Source: Nitrospira sp. CR1.1 | GTDB lineage: Bacteria; Nitrospirota; Nitrospiria; Nitrospirales; Nitrospiraceae | DNA: 64,000 bases | Direction: 5' to 3' | Assembly (NCBI GenBank): GCA_014055465.1 | Contig: WIAF01000001.1 | Coordinates: 496,001 to 560,000, forward strand | Shown here: positions 1 to 8,428 of the stretch, piece after piece | Layout: the number at the start of each line of letters is the position of its first letter | Numbering within the stretch: position 1 is the first letter of the stretch | Made by a program: the position numbers and the translations under genes | Notes under the pieces: model-generated | What the model was told of the DNA's origin: nothing | Databases searched by the model: none | What the model saw: the letters and a program-made list of their open reading frames with translations, nothing else

Positions 1-2058
1 CGTGGCCATGTGAATGTCCTCGCCTTTCTCGAAGACCTGCAGCAGGCGAGGGTCTTGCGAGAGGTGCGCTAAAATCCGCGGCTCGACCTGACTGTAATCC
101 GCGCAGAGCAGTTGATGGCCCGGCGGGGCGATAAAGGCTTCGCGGATACGCAAGCCGTAGTCACCCTTCACCGGAATGTTCTGCAGATTCGGGTCCGTGG
201 AAGACAGTCGTCCCGTCGCCGCCACCGTCTGATTCAGGGAGGTATGGAGTCGTTTAGTTTCGGGGTTCACCAACTGCGGCAGGGCATCGACATAGGTCGA
301 TTTGAGCTTCGTCAACGTCCGGTAGTTGAGGATCTGCGCCGGGAGGTCATGCTGCGATGCGAGTTGCGTGAGGGTGTCTTCATCCGTGGAGTAGCCGGTC
401 TTCGTTTTGCGCAGCGGCTTCAGGCCGAGGGTTTCGAAGAGCACGGTCGCCAATTGCTTGGGCGAGCCGATATTGAATTCACCGCCGGCCAGACCGTAAA
501 TGCTGCCCACCATCTGCTCCAGCTCACGCTCTAACTCCTTGCTCAGAGCCTGGAGGCCCTCGACATCGAGCAGAAAGCCATTCCGTTCGATCTCGGCTAA
601 AACCGGCACCAGCGGCATCTCCACATCGTGAAAGAGCGTCAGGCTCCCTTGCTCCTTCAGGCGCTCACGTAGCATCGGCGCTACCTTCGCCGTGACCGCC
701 GCCGCCTCGCCGCTTCGACGGACCAGGCCTTCATCGACATCAAACAGGGTCTGCGGACCCTTGGCTGATTCCTCGCTTGAGCCGGCGCCGAGTTGATAAC
801 TCAGGAGATCCATGGCGATGGCTTCCAAGGTATGGGCGCGACGATTCGGGTTCAACAGATAGTCCGCCACCATCGTATCGAAATAGGGCCCCGGCATCTC
901 GACACCCTGACGGTGGAGCGCCAGCAACAGCGGCTTGAGATCCTGAACCGCTTTCAGCTTACTCCCATCATGCAGGCATTCAATGAGGGGGCGTGGCCAG
1001 CCGCGCGCCTCGCCCTGAACGAAGGCCGCGTTCCCATCGGACCGACCCAACGCGCAGCCTCGAATATCTGCGCGCACCCCCGGCTCACCGATCAAAACGC
1101 AGGCCAAGCCCAACATCGCAGCTGCCGGTTGCTTCTTCAGAAACGCGTCTGCCGCTGCAGCATCGTGAATCTGTTCGACATCAACTCCCAATCGATTTTG
1201 CTCACGCGTCTCTCCCTGAAAAGCCTTCGCCAGCGTCATGAACTCCAGTTCACGTAGCAGACTCACCAGAGTCTCCGTCTGCGGCGCCTTCGCCTGAAAG
1301 TGGGCCGGCACAAATTCAAGCGGGCAGTCCAACTGAATCGTCGCCAGTTGCTTGCTCATCCGGGCCTGCTCGCCCTGCTCCAACAACAAATTCTTGGTTT
1401 TCGACGGCGTAACTTCTTCGATTCGATTCAGCAGCTCTTCGATGGTGCCGAACTGCGTAATCAATTTCACCGCGGTCTTTTCGCCGATGCCTTTGACGCC
1501 GGGAATGTTGTCGCTGGTATCACCCATCAGGCCCATAATTTCGACCACACGCGCCGGCTCCACGCCAAAGCGCACCTGCGAATCCGCTTCACCGAACCAT
1601 TTATCTTTCACCGGATCGTAAATACGCGTCTTGGGGGTGAGCAGTTGAAACATGTCCTTGTCGCTGGTGACGATCACCACGTCGAGGCCTTCGACTTCGC
1701 CTTTTCTCGCCAGGGTGCCGATCAGATCGTCGGCCTCGTACCCGGCCTGCCTGATGACCGGCAGAGACAGCGCTTCCACCACGCGATGGATATACGGAAT
1801 CTGCGCGCTCATGCCTTGCGGCATGGGAGGCCGTTGCGCCTTGTATTCCTTAAAGGCTTCATGCCGGTGAGTCGGACCTTTTTCATCAAACACGACGGCA
1901 ACATAGTCCGGGCGATGGTCCCGCAGCACCTTCAGCAACATGGTGGTGAAACCGTAGACCGCATTGGTCTGCAGGCCCTTGGAATTGCTCAAGGGCGGCA
2001 GAGCAAAAAACGCCCGATAGATGTAGGCGCTCCCGTCAATCAGGTAGAGAGTCGGCAT
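1..2058 (-). CDS. polA: DNA polymerase I, C-terminus cut by window edge
   Basis: Family A repair and Okazaki-processing polymerase; 686 codons are visible and the polymerase domain runs off the left edge. The start gives MPTLYLIDGSAYIYRAFF, the usual opening of the 5' nuclease domain, and GDTSDNIPGVKGIG with its helix-hairpin-helix lies near residues 180-195. The 3'-5' exonuclease region (about 310-480) is degenerate: the first acidic motif is replaced by AAMLGLACVL, and the usual NLKYD motif reads DLKPLL, so proofreading is probably absent, as known for Taq and Bacillus Pol I. Polymerase motif A (near residue 651) reads DYSQVEPR where E. coli has DYSQIELR; the metal-binding Asp and the Glu are kept. 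Confidence 0.95.
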   Translation of the reverse strand, partial: MPTLYLIDGSAYIYRAFFALPPLSNSKGLQTNAVYGFTTMLLKVLRDHRPDYVAVVFDEKGPTHRHEAFKEYKAQRPPMPQGMSAQIPYIHRVVEALSLPVIRQAGYEADDLIGTLARKGEVEGLDVVIVTSDKDMFQLLTPKTRIYDPVKDKWFGEADSQVRFGVEPARVVEIMGLMGDTSDNIPGVKGIGEKTAVKLITQFGTIEELLNRIEEVTPSKTKNLLLEQGEQARMSKQLATIQLDCPLEFVPAHFQAKAPQTETLVSLLRELEFMTLAKAFQGETREQNRLGVDVEQIHDAAAADAFLKKQPAAAMLGLACVLIGEPGVRADIRGCALGRSDGNAAFVQGEARGWPRPLIECLHDGSKLKAVQDLKPLLLALHRQGVEMPGPYFDTMVADYLLNPNRRAHTLEAIAMDLLSYQLGAGSSEESAKGPQTLFDVDEGLVRRSGEAAAVTAKVAPMLRERLKEQGSLTLFHDVEMPLVPVLAEIERNGFLLDVEGLQALSKELERELEQMVGSIYGLAGGEFNIGSPKQLATVLFETLGLKPLRKTKTGYSTDEDTLTQLASQHDLPAQILNYRTLTKLKSTYVDALPQLVNPETKRLHTSLNQTVAATGRLSSTDPNLQNIPVKGDYGLRIREAFIAPPGHQLLCADYSQVEPRILAHLSQDPRLLQVFEKGEDIHMAT

Positions 2059-2120
2059 GATGGAGGAATAGGCGCATAGATCATGAATAACCGGCGTGAC
2101 CGATGTCTACGCCGACGGCA

Positions 2121-2552
2121 TCAGTCGGGAGCAATGATCAGCGGCGGTTTGCCAAACTTGGCTCGCATCGCGTTGATCGTGCTCAGGACGGTAGACTGTC
2201 CGACGATTTTGGCTTCCACGCGCCGTTTGCCGGGAAACTCGATCAACGACAGGCCGATCAACATCGTCAGCACACCCTGCCCCGGCAAGAAGAGCATGAG
2301 AAATCCCGCGAAGAGAAAAATCGCCCCGACGACATTCTTCACGATATGCCCAAGCAGCCGGAGCACCGGGTGGTGGTTTTCCATCCAGGGGCGAGGGATG
2401 CGGGTATCGAAATAGTCCGCCGGCAACCGCGTCAAGATGATGGGAATCGCGATCAGGGTGCCCACAAACATGAAGACCGACGAGACGGCGAACCAAATCA
2501 GCACGCTCGCAGGCACGTAGGATTCGATCTGCGCCAACATGTCGGATATCAC
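2121..2552 (-). CDS. Small PGPGW-type integral membrane protein
   Basis: A 143-residue membrane protein with hydrophobic segments at about 16-40 and 70-105. The second contains LFLPGQGVLTMLIGLSL, which resembles the putative transmembrane PGPGW family, whose function is unknown. A charged C-terminal tail (KRRVEAK) would lie in the cytoplasm. It sits 60 bp upstream of polA on the same strand and diverges from the next gene at 2645. A second Met at residue 5 could also be the start. Confidence 0.7.
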   Translation of the reverse strand: MISDMLAQIESYVPASVLIWFAVSSVFMFVGTLIAIPIILTRLPADYFDTRIPRPWMENHHPVLRLLGHIVKNVVGAIFLFAGFLMLFLPGQGVLTMLIGLSLIEFPGKRRVEAKIVGQSTVLSTINAMRAKFGKPPLIIAPD

Positions 2553-2607
2553 CGGCGCATCCTAGCATGGGGCTTTGCGCGGCGGAAAGGGTCCGAAGCC
2601 AAGCGGG

Positions 2608-2636
2608 TTTACGTTCCATGCGCTGCCAGCTATAAT
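2608..2636 (+). promoter_or_regulatory. Sigma-70-like promoter with very short leader
   Basis: TTTACG (2608-2613), a 17-bp spacer and a perfect TATAAT (2631-2636). Transcription would begin near 2643, only about two bases before the ATG at 2645, so the message may be leaderless. Confidence 0.5.
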
Positions 2637-2644
2637 TCTTCCCC

Positions 2645-3040
2645 ATGCTGCCGAAGTCATCCAGCAACGTCACGCTGACGACACTCCCTTCCCTGGCCTG
2701 CCGCCTGGCCGTCCTTGGCATGGTCCTATTACTCAACACCGTTGTTGTGTTTGACCAATGGGCACAGGCTGCCGACGCCACCGCAGACGCTGAACTGCAG
2801 ATCGACATCACCAAAATCGGGCTTGGTAAAGAAGTGGTCATTACACAAGGTAAGAAGGAATGGTTCATGCGGGTGGAGGTCACGCCGGAAAATTCCGTGA
2901 TCGTGCGGCAGGAGAAAGAAGGGGCTCGCTATCTCCTCGATGAGAGCGAAACGCACGATCGCGCCATGACCCCCGCCGAAGTGGATGCGGCCATCGCCGA
3001 CTTTGTGAATAGCGTCAAAACCAGACAGAAGGTCAAGTAG
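2645..3040 (+). CDS. Exported hypothetical protein
   Basis: A 131-residue protein that I do not recognise. Residues 17-42 form a signal-peptide-like hydrophobic stretch ending WAQAAD, so it is likely periplasmic. The rest is charged and soluble (KEVVITQGKKEWFMRVEV, then a C-terminal helix). It lies five bases upstream of a DsrE-type gene on the same strand, so the two are probably co-transcribed. A perfect TATAAT just ahead of the ATG suggests little or no leader; a later Met at residue 26 would still leave a signal-like sequence. Confidence 0.7.
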   Translation: MLPKSSSNVTLTTLPSLACRLAVLGMVLLLNTVVVFDQWAQAADATADAELQIDITKIGLGKEVVITQGKKEWFMRVEVTPENSVIVRQEKEGARYLLDESETHDRAMTPAEVDAAIADFVNSVKTRQKVK

Positions 3041-3045
3041 CCGCC

Positions 3046-3465
3046 ATGACGGGTAAACCCAAATTCGTCATCTTTGCCCACAACGCCACCTACGACAAAC
3101 TGCACCAGGTCGCGACCCTCGGCCTCACCGCCGCCGCCATGGGTAAGGACGTCATTGTGGTGTTGCTGTTCTGGACGATTAAGAAACTCGCAGAAGGAAA
3201 GATCGACGAGATCGACTTTCCGCCCGAATATGCGGCCTCGGCAGAACAGGTCGCCCGGCTTCTGAAGGAGAAGAAGGTCCCGAAGATCTCGGAGATGTTC
3301 CAGGAAGCACGTCTGGTCGGGCACTTCCGCCTCATTGCCTGCAGCGCGGGCCTGGAATATATGGGGGTGGCAGCGGGCGCAGTGGAACGCAACGTGGACG
3401 AAGTGCTCGGTCTCCCCTCCATCCTCTCGCTCACCGCGCAAGCGGAAACCAAACTGTTCATTTGA
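3046..3465 (+). CDS. DsrE/DsrF-like family protein
   Basis: A 139-residue cytosolic protein with the DsrE-like alternating strand-helix pattern: KFVIFAHNATYDKLHQVATLGLTAAAMGKDVIVVLLFWTI is the typical first half, and LIACSAGLEYMGV carries the one likely sulfur-relay cysteine (about residue 99). Related proteins (DsrE, TusD, peroxiredoxin-like YchN) move sulfane sulfur or bind small ligands. A second DsrE-type gene next to a TusA-type gene occurs at 6.2-7.0 kb, so sulfur trafficking is a plausible theme. The precise substrate cannot be read from sequence. Confidence 0.8.
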   Translation: MTGKPKFVIFAHNATYDKLHQVATLGLTAAAMGKDVIVVLLFWTIKKLAEGKIDEIDFPPEYAASAEQVARLLKEKKVPKISEMFQEARLVGHFRLIACSAGLEYMGVAAGAVERNVDEVLGLPSILSLTAQAETKLFI

Positions 3466-3538
3466 CCATGTCCTTCGTATTCCGTTGTTCGTATCTCGCT
3501 GAAGGATTGGTGACTTGGGGCGTATCGGCTCTCCACGC

Positions 3539-4198
3539 TTAACGGCTTTTCGTCACGCCGACACGATCGCAATACGCCGCAATCTTGCACTGGCTACACA
3601 ACGGCGAGACCGGCTGACAGAGGTGCTGTCCGTAAGGCACGAGCAGATCGTTGAATGTGATCCAATACTTGCGCGGAAGTTTCTCGCGGAGGGCCGTTTC
3701 CGTTTCATCGGGACTCTTGGTCTTAACGTACCCCCATCGATTGCTGATCCGGTGGACGTGAATATCGACGCAAATCCCAGGCTTTTCATACCCGACCGTC
3801 ACCACAAGATTGGCCGTCTTCCTCCCGACTCCCGGCAACGTCAGCAATTCATCGATCTTGTCCGGCACCAGACCATGGTACCGCTCACGGAGTTGGGCGC
3901 AGATCTGCTGAATCTGTTTGGCCTTGGTCCGATAGAATCCGACTGGATAGATGGCTGATTCGACAGTCGATTGGGACAAGTGCTGCATGGTAGCGGGCGT
4001 CGAGGCGAGGGCAAAGAGCCGCGCGCTGGCCTCCGCGGTTGTCTTGTCTTTGGTTCGTAGACTGAGAAGGCAGGAGATCAGCACCAGGAAGGGATCACGA
4101 CCGGATTGTCTGGCGACAACGCCGACAACCGGATCAGGCCAGCGGGCAATCTCCCGTTTGACCGTTCGGATGACGGCATGGATCTCTTGCGCCTGCAT
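3539..4198 (-). CDS. nth: Endonuclease III (DNA glycosylase/AP lyase)
   Basis: Base-excision repair enzyme that removes oxidised pyrimidines and cleaves the abasic site. In 219 residues the HhH-GPD features are all visible: LPGVGRKTAN (121-130) with the nucleophilic Lys127, catalytic Asp145 in CVDIHVHR, and a C-terminal [4Fe-4S] loop with Cys194, 201, 204 and 210 in the C-x6-C-x2-C-x5-C pattern. The length matches the family. It lies downstream of rpsU on the same strand and converges on the DsrE-like gene. Confidence 0.95.
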   Translation of the reverse strand: MQAQEIHAVIRTVKREIARWPDPVVGVVARQSGRDPFLVLISCLLSLRTKDKTTAEASARLFALASTPATMQHLSQSTVESAIYPVGFYRTKAKQIQQICAQLRERYHGLVPDKIDELLTLPGVGRKTANLVVTVGYEKPGICVDIHVHRISNRWGYVKTKSPDETETALREKLPRKYWITFNDLLVPYGQHLCQPVSPLCSQCKIAAYCDRVGVTKSR

Positions 4199-4267
4199 GG
4201 AGCTGCCGGAAAGAGGACTTGAATTGGAATGGTCTAGATGGTCGGCGAAGGGAAAAACGCCTGACGT

Positions 4268-4462
4268 CTATTCGGGGCGTCTCTTTGCGAGCCACTTCTG
4301 GCGACGACGTTGAGCCTCTCGCTCTTTCGCCTTCTTGCGGACACTCGGCTTCTCATAGTACCGGCGGCGCTTCAGTTCGCGGAACAATCCTTCGCCCGCC
4401 AATTTCTTCTTGGCGACCTTCAGGGCTTTTTCAACGTTGTTATTGAAGACCTTAATTTCCAT
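4268..4462 (-). CDS. rpsU: 30S ribosomal protein S21
   Basis: A 64-residue, strongly basic protein of the small ribosomal subunit: MEIKVFNNNVEKALKVAKKK then ELKRRRYYEKPSVRKKAKERE is the standard S21 pattern. It starts 23 bp after the formiminotransferase gene on the same strand, with an AAGG-type ribosome binding site, and precedes nth. Here it is not followed by dnaG, as it is in many bacteria. Confidence 0.96.
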   Translation of the reverse strand: MEIKVFNNNVEKALKVAKKKLAGEGLFRELKRRRYYEKPSVRKKAKEREAQRRRQKWLAKRRPE

Positions 4463-4485
4463 CGTCAGCTACCTTCGACTCTCTT

Positions 4486-6048
4486 TCAGCGAAGTTTCAG
4501 GATATTCAACATGTTTTGGGGCCACGAATCGAAGGGCGGAGTGTAGCATAGCGATTTCGCATCCACAAGCATTTGTTCCGCAACGGCGAAACGCTCCCGA
4601 ATAGCTACAATAAGCTGCTGATTTGGTTGACCTTTCATGTTCTCTTCGACCATGGCCACACAACCATCGATAACCGCGTCGGCAAGCTGAATGCCCATCT
4701 TCAGATCAGGCTGAAGCTCCGGCTTCGCATGCGCCAAGAGACCCCGGAGAAGCGGGATCACCTCGCAACACAGTTTCACGATTTCCATCGGCGTCTCGAT
4801 CGCACCCAATACACCGGATGATAGTTGCACAGCGCGATCAGGATGGTTGGATGGAAGCTTTCTCGCCTGGAGCACCCGAGCATAGGCATCCCGGTCAGCC
4901 TGCATCAACTCGCGGAGGCGCGTACCAATCTCGGACAGGCGTGTTTCAACCGCGCGTGCGCGGTTCAGTTTGGCCACCATGGTGCCTAACGTTGCCGCGA
5001 ACGACGCAGCAAGGGCGCCCACGCTTCCCCCCGTCAGCCCCTGCTGAGCGAGCACCGTTTCAGCACGTGCGTCGGCTTTCGCCGGCAGCGCCGGCGACTC
5101 CCTGCCCGGCTGCGACCCGGCCAACCGGCCGATCGCCACGCGCGATTCGACACTGTCCAAGCGCATTTCGAGCACTTGCCTTCCTTCAAATCGATCGAGA
5201 CGCAGCGCCTGCTGCGCCGTATCGATGAGGCACTGTTCGGGCACCAGTCCGATAATTTCTGTCCCCGCCACTTCTACGCCACGGGCTGCCGCTTCCCGCT
5301 CGACAGCGGCGAACACCACGTGAATCGACGTTTCTTCATAGTTCGTCAGATTCATCGAGACCTGTACGAGCCCCTGGCTTCTTAATTCAATACCGATCGC
5401 TTTCACACACGGGAGGCCTCCGCTCGACTGCCGAACGGCCTTCGCAATCGCCCTGGCAACTGATAAATCCGGGCTCTTCAGATTTACGTTAAAGGCAATG
5501 AGCGGCCACCGCGCGCCGACCACCGTGGCCCCGGCGGTGTGATGCAGCTGCTTCGGGCCGAAATCCGGCGCCCAGGCCGCGTCGGCGGCCATCCGGTCCG
5601 CCAGTCCCTTCAAGCCGCCTTTTCGAATCAATTCCAGCTGGATGCGCTCAGGCCTCGCCGCCGCCTGTTCGTAGAGAAACACGGGGATCTTCAATTCATT
5701 GCCGATACGCTGGCCGACCATGCGAGCCAATTGCACGCAGTCCTGCATGCTGACGTCTCGAATGGGGACGAACGGCATCACATCCGTCGCGCCGACGCGC
5801 GGATGTTCCCCTTGATGGCTTCGCAGGTCGATCAACTGAGACGCCAGCCGTGCCATTTGAAAGGCCACCTCGGCGACGGCATACGGCCGTCCGACGAAGG
5901 TGACGACCGAGCGGTGATGGTCCGCATCATGTGATTCATCCAGGAAGGCGACGCCGGGCACCGATCGAACCAGGCCGACTAACGCCTGGATAACTTCGGG
6001 ATTCCGGCCCTCACTGAAATTCGGCACACATTCGACAATCTGACTCAC
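4486..6048 (-). CDS. ftcD: Formiminotransferase-cyclodeaminase, fused bifunctional
   Basis: A 520-residue folate enzyme. Residues 1-about 300 are the glutamate formiminotransferase part (IVECVPNFSEGRNPEVI at the start, then HQGEHPRVGATDVMPFVP); residues about 330-520 are the helical formiminotetrahydrofolate cyclodeaminase part (LTGGSVGALAASFAATLGTMVAKL). The enzyme passes a formimino group to tetrahydrofolate and releases ammonia to give methenyl-THF. No histidine-degradation genes are nearby, so its role here may be folate one-carbon supply rather than histidine catabolism; that is inference. Confidence 0.92.
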   Translation of the reverse strand: MSQIVECVPNFSEGRNPEVIQALVGLVRSVPGVAFLDESHDADHHRSVVTFVGRPYAVAEVAFQMARLASQLIDLRSHQGEHPRVGATDVMPFVPIRDVSMQDCVQLARMVGQRIGNELKIPVFLYEQAAARPERIQLELIRKGGLKGLADRMAADAAWAPDFGPKQLHHTAGATVVGARWPLIAFNVNLKSPDLSVARAIAKAVRQSSGGLPCVKAIGIELRSQGLVQVSMNLTNYEETSIHVVFAAVEREAAARGVEVAGTEIIGLVPEQCLIDTAQQALRLDRFEGRQVLEMRLDSVESRVAIGRLAGSQPGRESPALPAKADARAETVLAQQGLTGGSVGALAASFAATLGTMVAKLNRARAVETRLSEIGTRLRELMQADRDAYARVLQARKLPSNHPDRAVQLSSGVLGAIETPMEIVKLCCEVIPLLRGLLAHAKPELQPDLKMGIQLADAVIDGCVAMVEENMKGQPNQQLIVAIRERFAVAEQMLVDAKSLCYTPPFDSWPQNMLNILKLR

Positions 6049-6104
6049 GGCGCTCCTTCCTCCGTCCGTTTAGGCCTGCTGCTTCCCGGGGAAGTGTGAG
6101 ACAA

Positions 6105-6142
6105 GAAAAAAGCCGGAGGTAGGCGACCGTACCCTCCGGCTT
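6105..6142 (-). terminator. Rho-independent terminator of the tusA-dsrE operon
   Basis: AAGCCGGAGG (6110-6119) pairs with CCTCCGGCTT (6133-6142); read on the minus strand the stem is followed directly by a run of six T. It lies 45 bp after the TusA-type stop codon and separates that operon from ftcD. Confidence 0.85.
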
Positions 6143-6187
6143 GGCAGAAACATGACGGCCTCGCACCCGCGCGCCTGTCGCTGAGTA

Positions 6188-6433
6188 CTACTTGGCTTTT
6201 TTGACGAAGGCCTTGTAAATCCGTTTCGAAGAACTGTGTTCCTCTTCCAGCCCCACCATTTCATGACCGGTCGTCTCACACCAGGCCGGCATATCTTTCT
6301 TGATGCCCTCGTCGTCCGAGACGACCTCCAGCACCTGACCCATGGTGAGTTCTTTGATTTTCTTCGAGGTCAAAATAATCGGCATCGGGCAAAAATACCC
6401 CAATGTATCGAGCTTCACATCAGCCTGTATCAT
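6188..6433 (-). CDS. TusA/SirA-family sulfur carrier protein
   Basis: An 81-residue cytosolic protein with the family signature CPMP at residues 15-18; Cys15 is the persulfide-carrying residue. The strand-helix order (LDTLGYFCPMPIILTSKKIKELTMGQVLEVVSDD) is that of TusA-like carriers. It lies 19 bp downstream of a DsrE-type gene and shares its promoter and terminator, so the pair probably works together in sulfur transfer, as TusA and DsrE proteins do in sulfur oxidisers. Confidence 0.9.
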   Translation of the reverse strand: MIQADVKLDTLGYFCPMPIILTSKKIKELTMGQVLEVVSDDEGIKKDMPAWCETTGHEMVGLEEEHSSSKRIYKAFVKKAK

Positions 6434-6452
6434 GCCCTCTCCTCAGCCCTGC

Positions 6453-6983
6453 TTAGATGAATAGATTAACACTGCCTTGCTTGGCTTCCGCCAGGTAGGT
6501 CGTCACACCGGCAAATTGATCGATTCCGTCGATCAACGTGTCTTTCGTAATTCCCATCAAGCCCATCGTGGTGGTGCAGGCAATAAAGCGAACGTCGAGA
6601 TCCAGCGCCATCTGCATCAATTCCGGCACGCCGGGCATACGATTCTGCTTCATCACCACTTGCATCATCTTCGTGCCCAGCCCCCAAAAATGGAAGCGGG
6701 ACAAGGGCAACGTGTCGGCTCCGCCTTTGTTGAGGAAGCCGAACATTCGACGCAGCCAATCCGACGCGGAACTGCTCGCCCCTTTTTTGCGGATCGTGTT
6801 CAGCCCCCAGAAGGTAAAAAACACCGTCACCCGCATCCCCATCGCGGCGGCACCGGTCGCGATGATAAAGGCGGCCATCGCTTTGTCAAGGTCTCCACTG
6901 AGGAGCACGATCGTGACGCGGTCGGCCTTCGAGTCGCGGAGTTCCGCCAGGGCGGCTGTGGGCTCGATTTGTGCGGTCGTCAT
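6453..6983 (-). CDS. DsrE2-like membrane-associated sulfur-relay protein
   Basis: A 176-residue protein with a DsrE-type fold: VTIVLLSGDLDKAMAAFIIATGAAAMGMRVTVFFTFWGL opens it, and FIACTTTMGLMG holds a conserved-looking cysteine near residue 136. Length and the insert between the two halves resemble DsrE2 proteins that partner TusA. It is the first gene of a two-gene operon with its own promoter at 7035-7064. Confidence 0.85.
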   Translation of the reverse strand: MTTAQIEPTAALAELRDSKADRVTIVLLSGDLDKAMAAFIIATGAAAMGMRVTVFFTFWGLNTIRKKGASSSASDWLRRMFGFLNKGGADTLPLSRFHFWGLGTKMMQVVMKQNRMPGVPELMQMALDLDVRFIACTTTMGLMGITKDTLIDGIDQFAGVTTYLAEAKQGSVNLFI

Positions 6984-7034
6984 CGCTTACCTCGCATGTG
7001 GGAGCACAACCGGCAGAATTCACTACCAAAAATG

Positions 7035-7064
7035 ACTATAGTCTCCGCTTCTTTTTCTTGTCAA
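7035..7064 (-). promoter_or_regulatory. Sigma-70-like promoter of dsrE2-tusA
   Basis: On the minus strand, TTGACA (7059-7064), an 18-bp spacer and TATAGT (7035-7040). It lies 52 bp upstream of the DsrE2-type start codon. Confidence 0.75.
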
Positions 7065-7140
7065 GAAATGCGGGGTCGTTCCGGGCGCTCGCCCACGCTC
7101 AGGGTTCAATACCGCGGCCAGTGCTCACCATAGCCGTTGC

Positions 7141-7169
7141 TTGACCTGTTGCAGACCCACCGTTATAGT
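7141..7169 (+). promoter_or_regulatory. Sigma-70-like promoter of the Rieske oxygenase
   Basis: TTGACC (7141-7146), a 17-bp spacer and TATAGT (7164-7169). Transcription would start near 7176, which favours the ATG at 7208 over the in-frame TTG at 7181. Confidence 0.7.
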
Positions 7170-7207
7170 CCACTCGTCCATTGCGATCCTTGTTTGCCTG
7201 GCTATCC

Positions 7208-8296
7208 ATGAGCACAGACCTCATCACCGAACTCAAACCGACGAAAAGCGCCCCGCTGTTCGGCTTCTGGTATCCGGCGGCCACCAGCAGCTCTTTGGCG
7301 GTCGGCCAGATGCACACGCAGGTGATGTTGGGGCTTCCCATTCTCATCTGCCGCGACCGCCAGGGGCAGGTCGCGGCCATGCGCGATATCTGCCCGCATC
7401 GGGGAATGCCGTTGTCATTCGGCCATTTTGATGGTGAACGCGTCAAATGTGCCTACCATGGCTGGCAATTCGATACGGGCGGCCGCTGCCGCCATATCCC
7501 CGCTCTGGTCGAGGGATCGGCGCTTCAACCCGAGAAGATCGGCATTACGTCCTACCCCTGTCAGGATCAGGACGGCTACGTGTGGGTCTTCCTTCCGGAT
7601 CCGCAACAGCCCAATCAAACGGTACCGGATCTCCCGCGCCTGCCATTGCCCTCTTCGCCATATCGCATGGTTCAGATCTCTACCATCCTTGATTGCACCA
7701 TCGACGACGGCATCGTCGGCCTCATGGATCCGGCCCACGGGCCCTTCGTCCACCAAAGCTCCTGGTGGCGGACGCAGGCCAGCATGCATGACAAAGCCAA
7801 AACCTTCGAGCCCCTTCCCAACGGATTTCGCATGGTGCCCCACGCCCCCTCTAAAAACAGCGGCCCCTACAAGTTGCTGAACAAACTCTATGGCGGCCCG
7901 CTGACCACGACCATCGATTTCGTGCTCCCCAACCAGCGGTTCGAGTTCGTGCAATGCGGGTCGATGTTTGTCTCCTCGCGCGCCACCGTGACCCCGGTCG
8001 GCGAGCAGCAATGCCGGATCGATTTTTCCGCCGCCTGGAACATTCTTCCCTGGCTGCCCTTCGCCAAACCCCTGTTCCGGTATTTTGCGAACATCTTCAT
8101 GAAGCAAGACAAACAGGCTATGGAGCGGCAGGCGGTCGGACTGAAGTACAAACCGGCCTTGATGCTGATCGATGACGCCGACACTCCAGCCAAGTGGTAC
8201 TACAAGCTGAAGGCCGCGCACATCGCATCCGTGCAAACCGGACGTCCGTTGGACCATCCGCTCAAAGGCCCGGTCACGCTGCGATGGAGAAGTTAG
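7208..8296 (+). CDS. Rieske-type aromatic/heterocycle ring-hydroxylating oxygenase
   Basis: A 362-residue oxygenase subunit. The N-terminal Rieske domain binds [2Fe-2S] through Cys62-x-His64 (CPHRG) and Cys81-x2-His84 (CAYHGW). The catalytic domain holds the mononuclear-iron facial triad signature Asp174-x2-His177-x4-His182 (DPAHGPFVH). Families with this layout include phenoxy/vanillate-type demethylases and pheophorbide-like oxygenases; substrate is not deducible. It is a single gene flanked by a divergent sulfur operon and a convergent antiporter, with no ferredoxin reductase next to it. Confidence 0.88.
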   Translation: MSTDLITELKPTKSAPLFGFWYPAATSSSLAVGQMHTQVMLGLPILICRDRQGQVAAMRDICPHRGMPLSFGHFDGERVKCAYHGWQFDTGGRCRHIPALVEGSALQPEKIGITSYPCQDQDGYVWVFLPDPQQPNQTVPDLPRLPLPSSPYRMVQISTILDCTIDDGIVGLMDPAHGPFVHQSSWWRTQASMHDKAKTFEPLPNGFRMVPHAPSKNSGPYKLLNKLYGGPLTTTIDFVLPNQRFEFVQCGSMFVSSRATVTPVGEQQCRIDFSAAWNILPWLPFAKPLFRYFANIFMKQDKQAMERQAVGLKYKPALMLIDDADTPAKWYYKLKAAHIASVQTGRPLDHPLKGPVTLRWRS

Positions 8297-8428
8297 CAGG
8301 ACGTCGTGAACGGCCGGCGGCGAGTTCTCGCAGCGAGGATCGGCGCCGCGAACCGCATGAGTTCATGTCCCCTCGAAGCCGCGGAGTCACTGAAGTGCTC
8401 GCCGCGTGCCATTCCCCCGCTGACCACA

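Noticed and set aside
2083..2883. Long open frames opposite and across the PGPGW-type gene and its upstream gap
   Set aside because: They are antisense or cross-frame to a membrane-protein gene with good codon pattern, show no conserved motif and have no ribosome binding site.
7415..8257. 280-codon minus-strand open frame inside the Rieske oxygenase gene
   Set aside because: The plus-strand gene has complete Rieske and iron motifs; the antisense frame has none and is a by-product of GC-rich codon bias.
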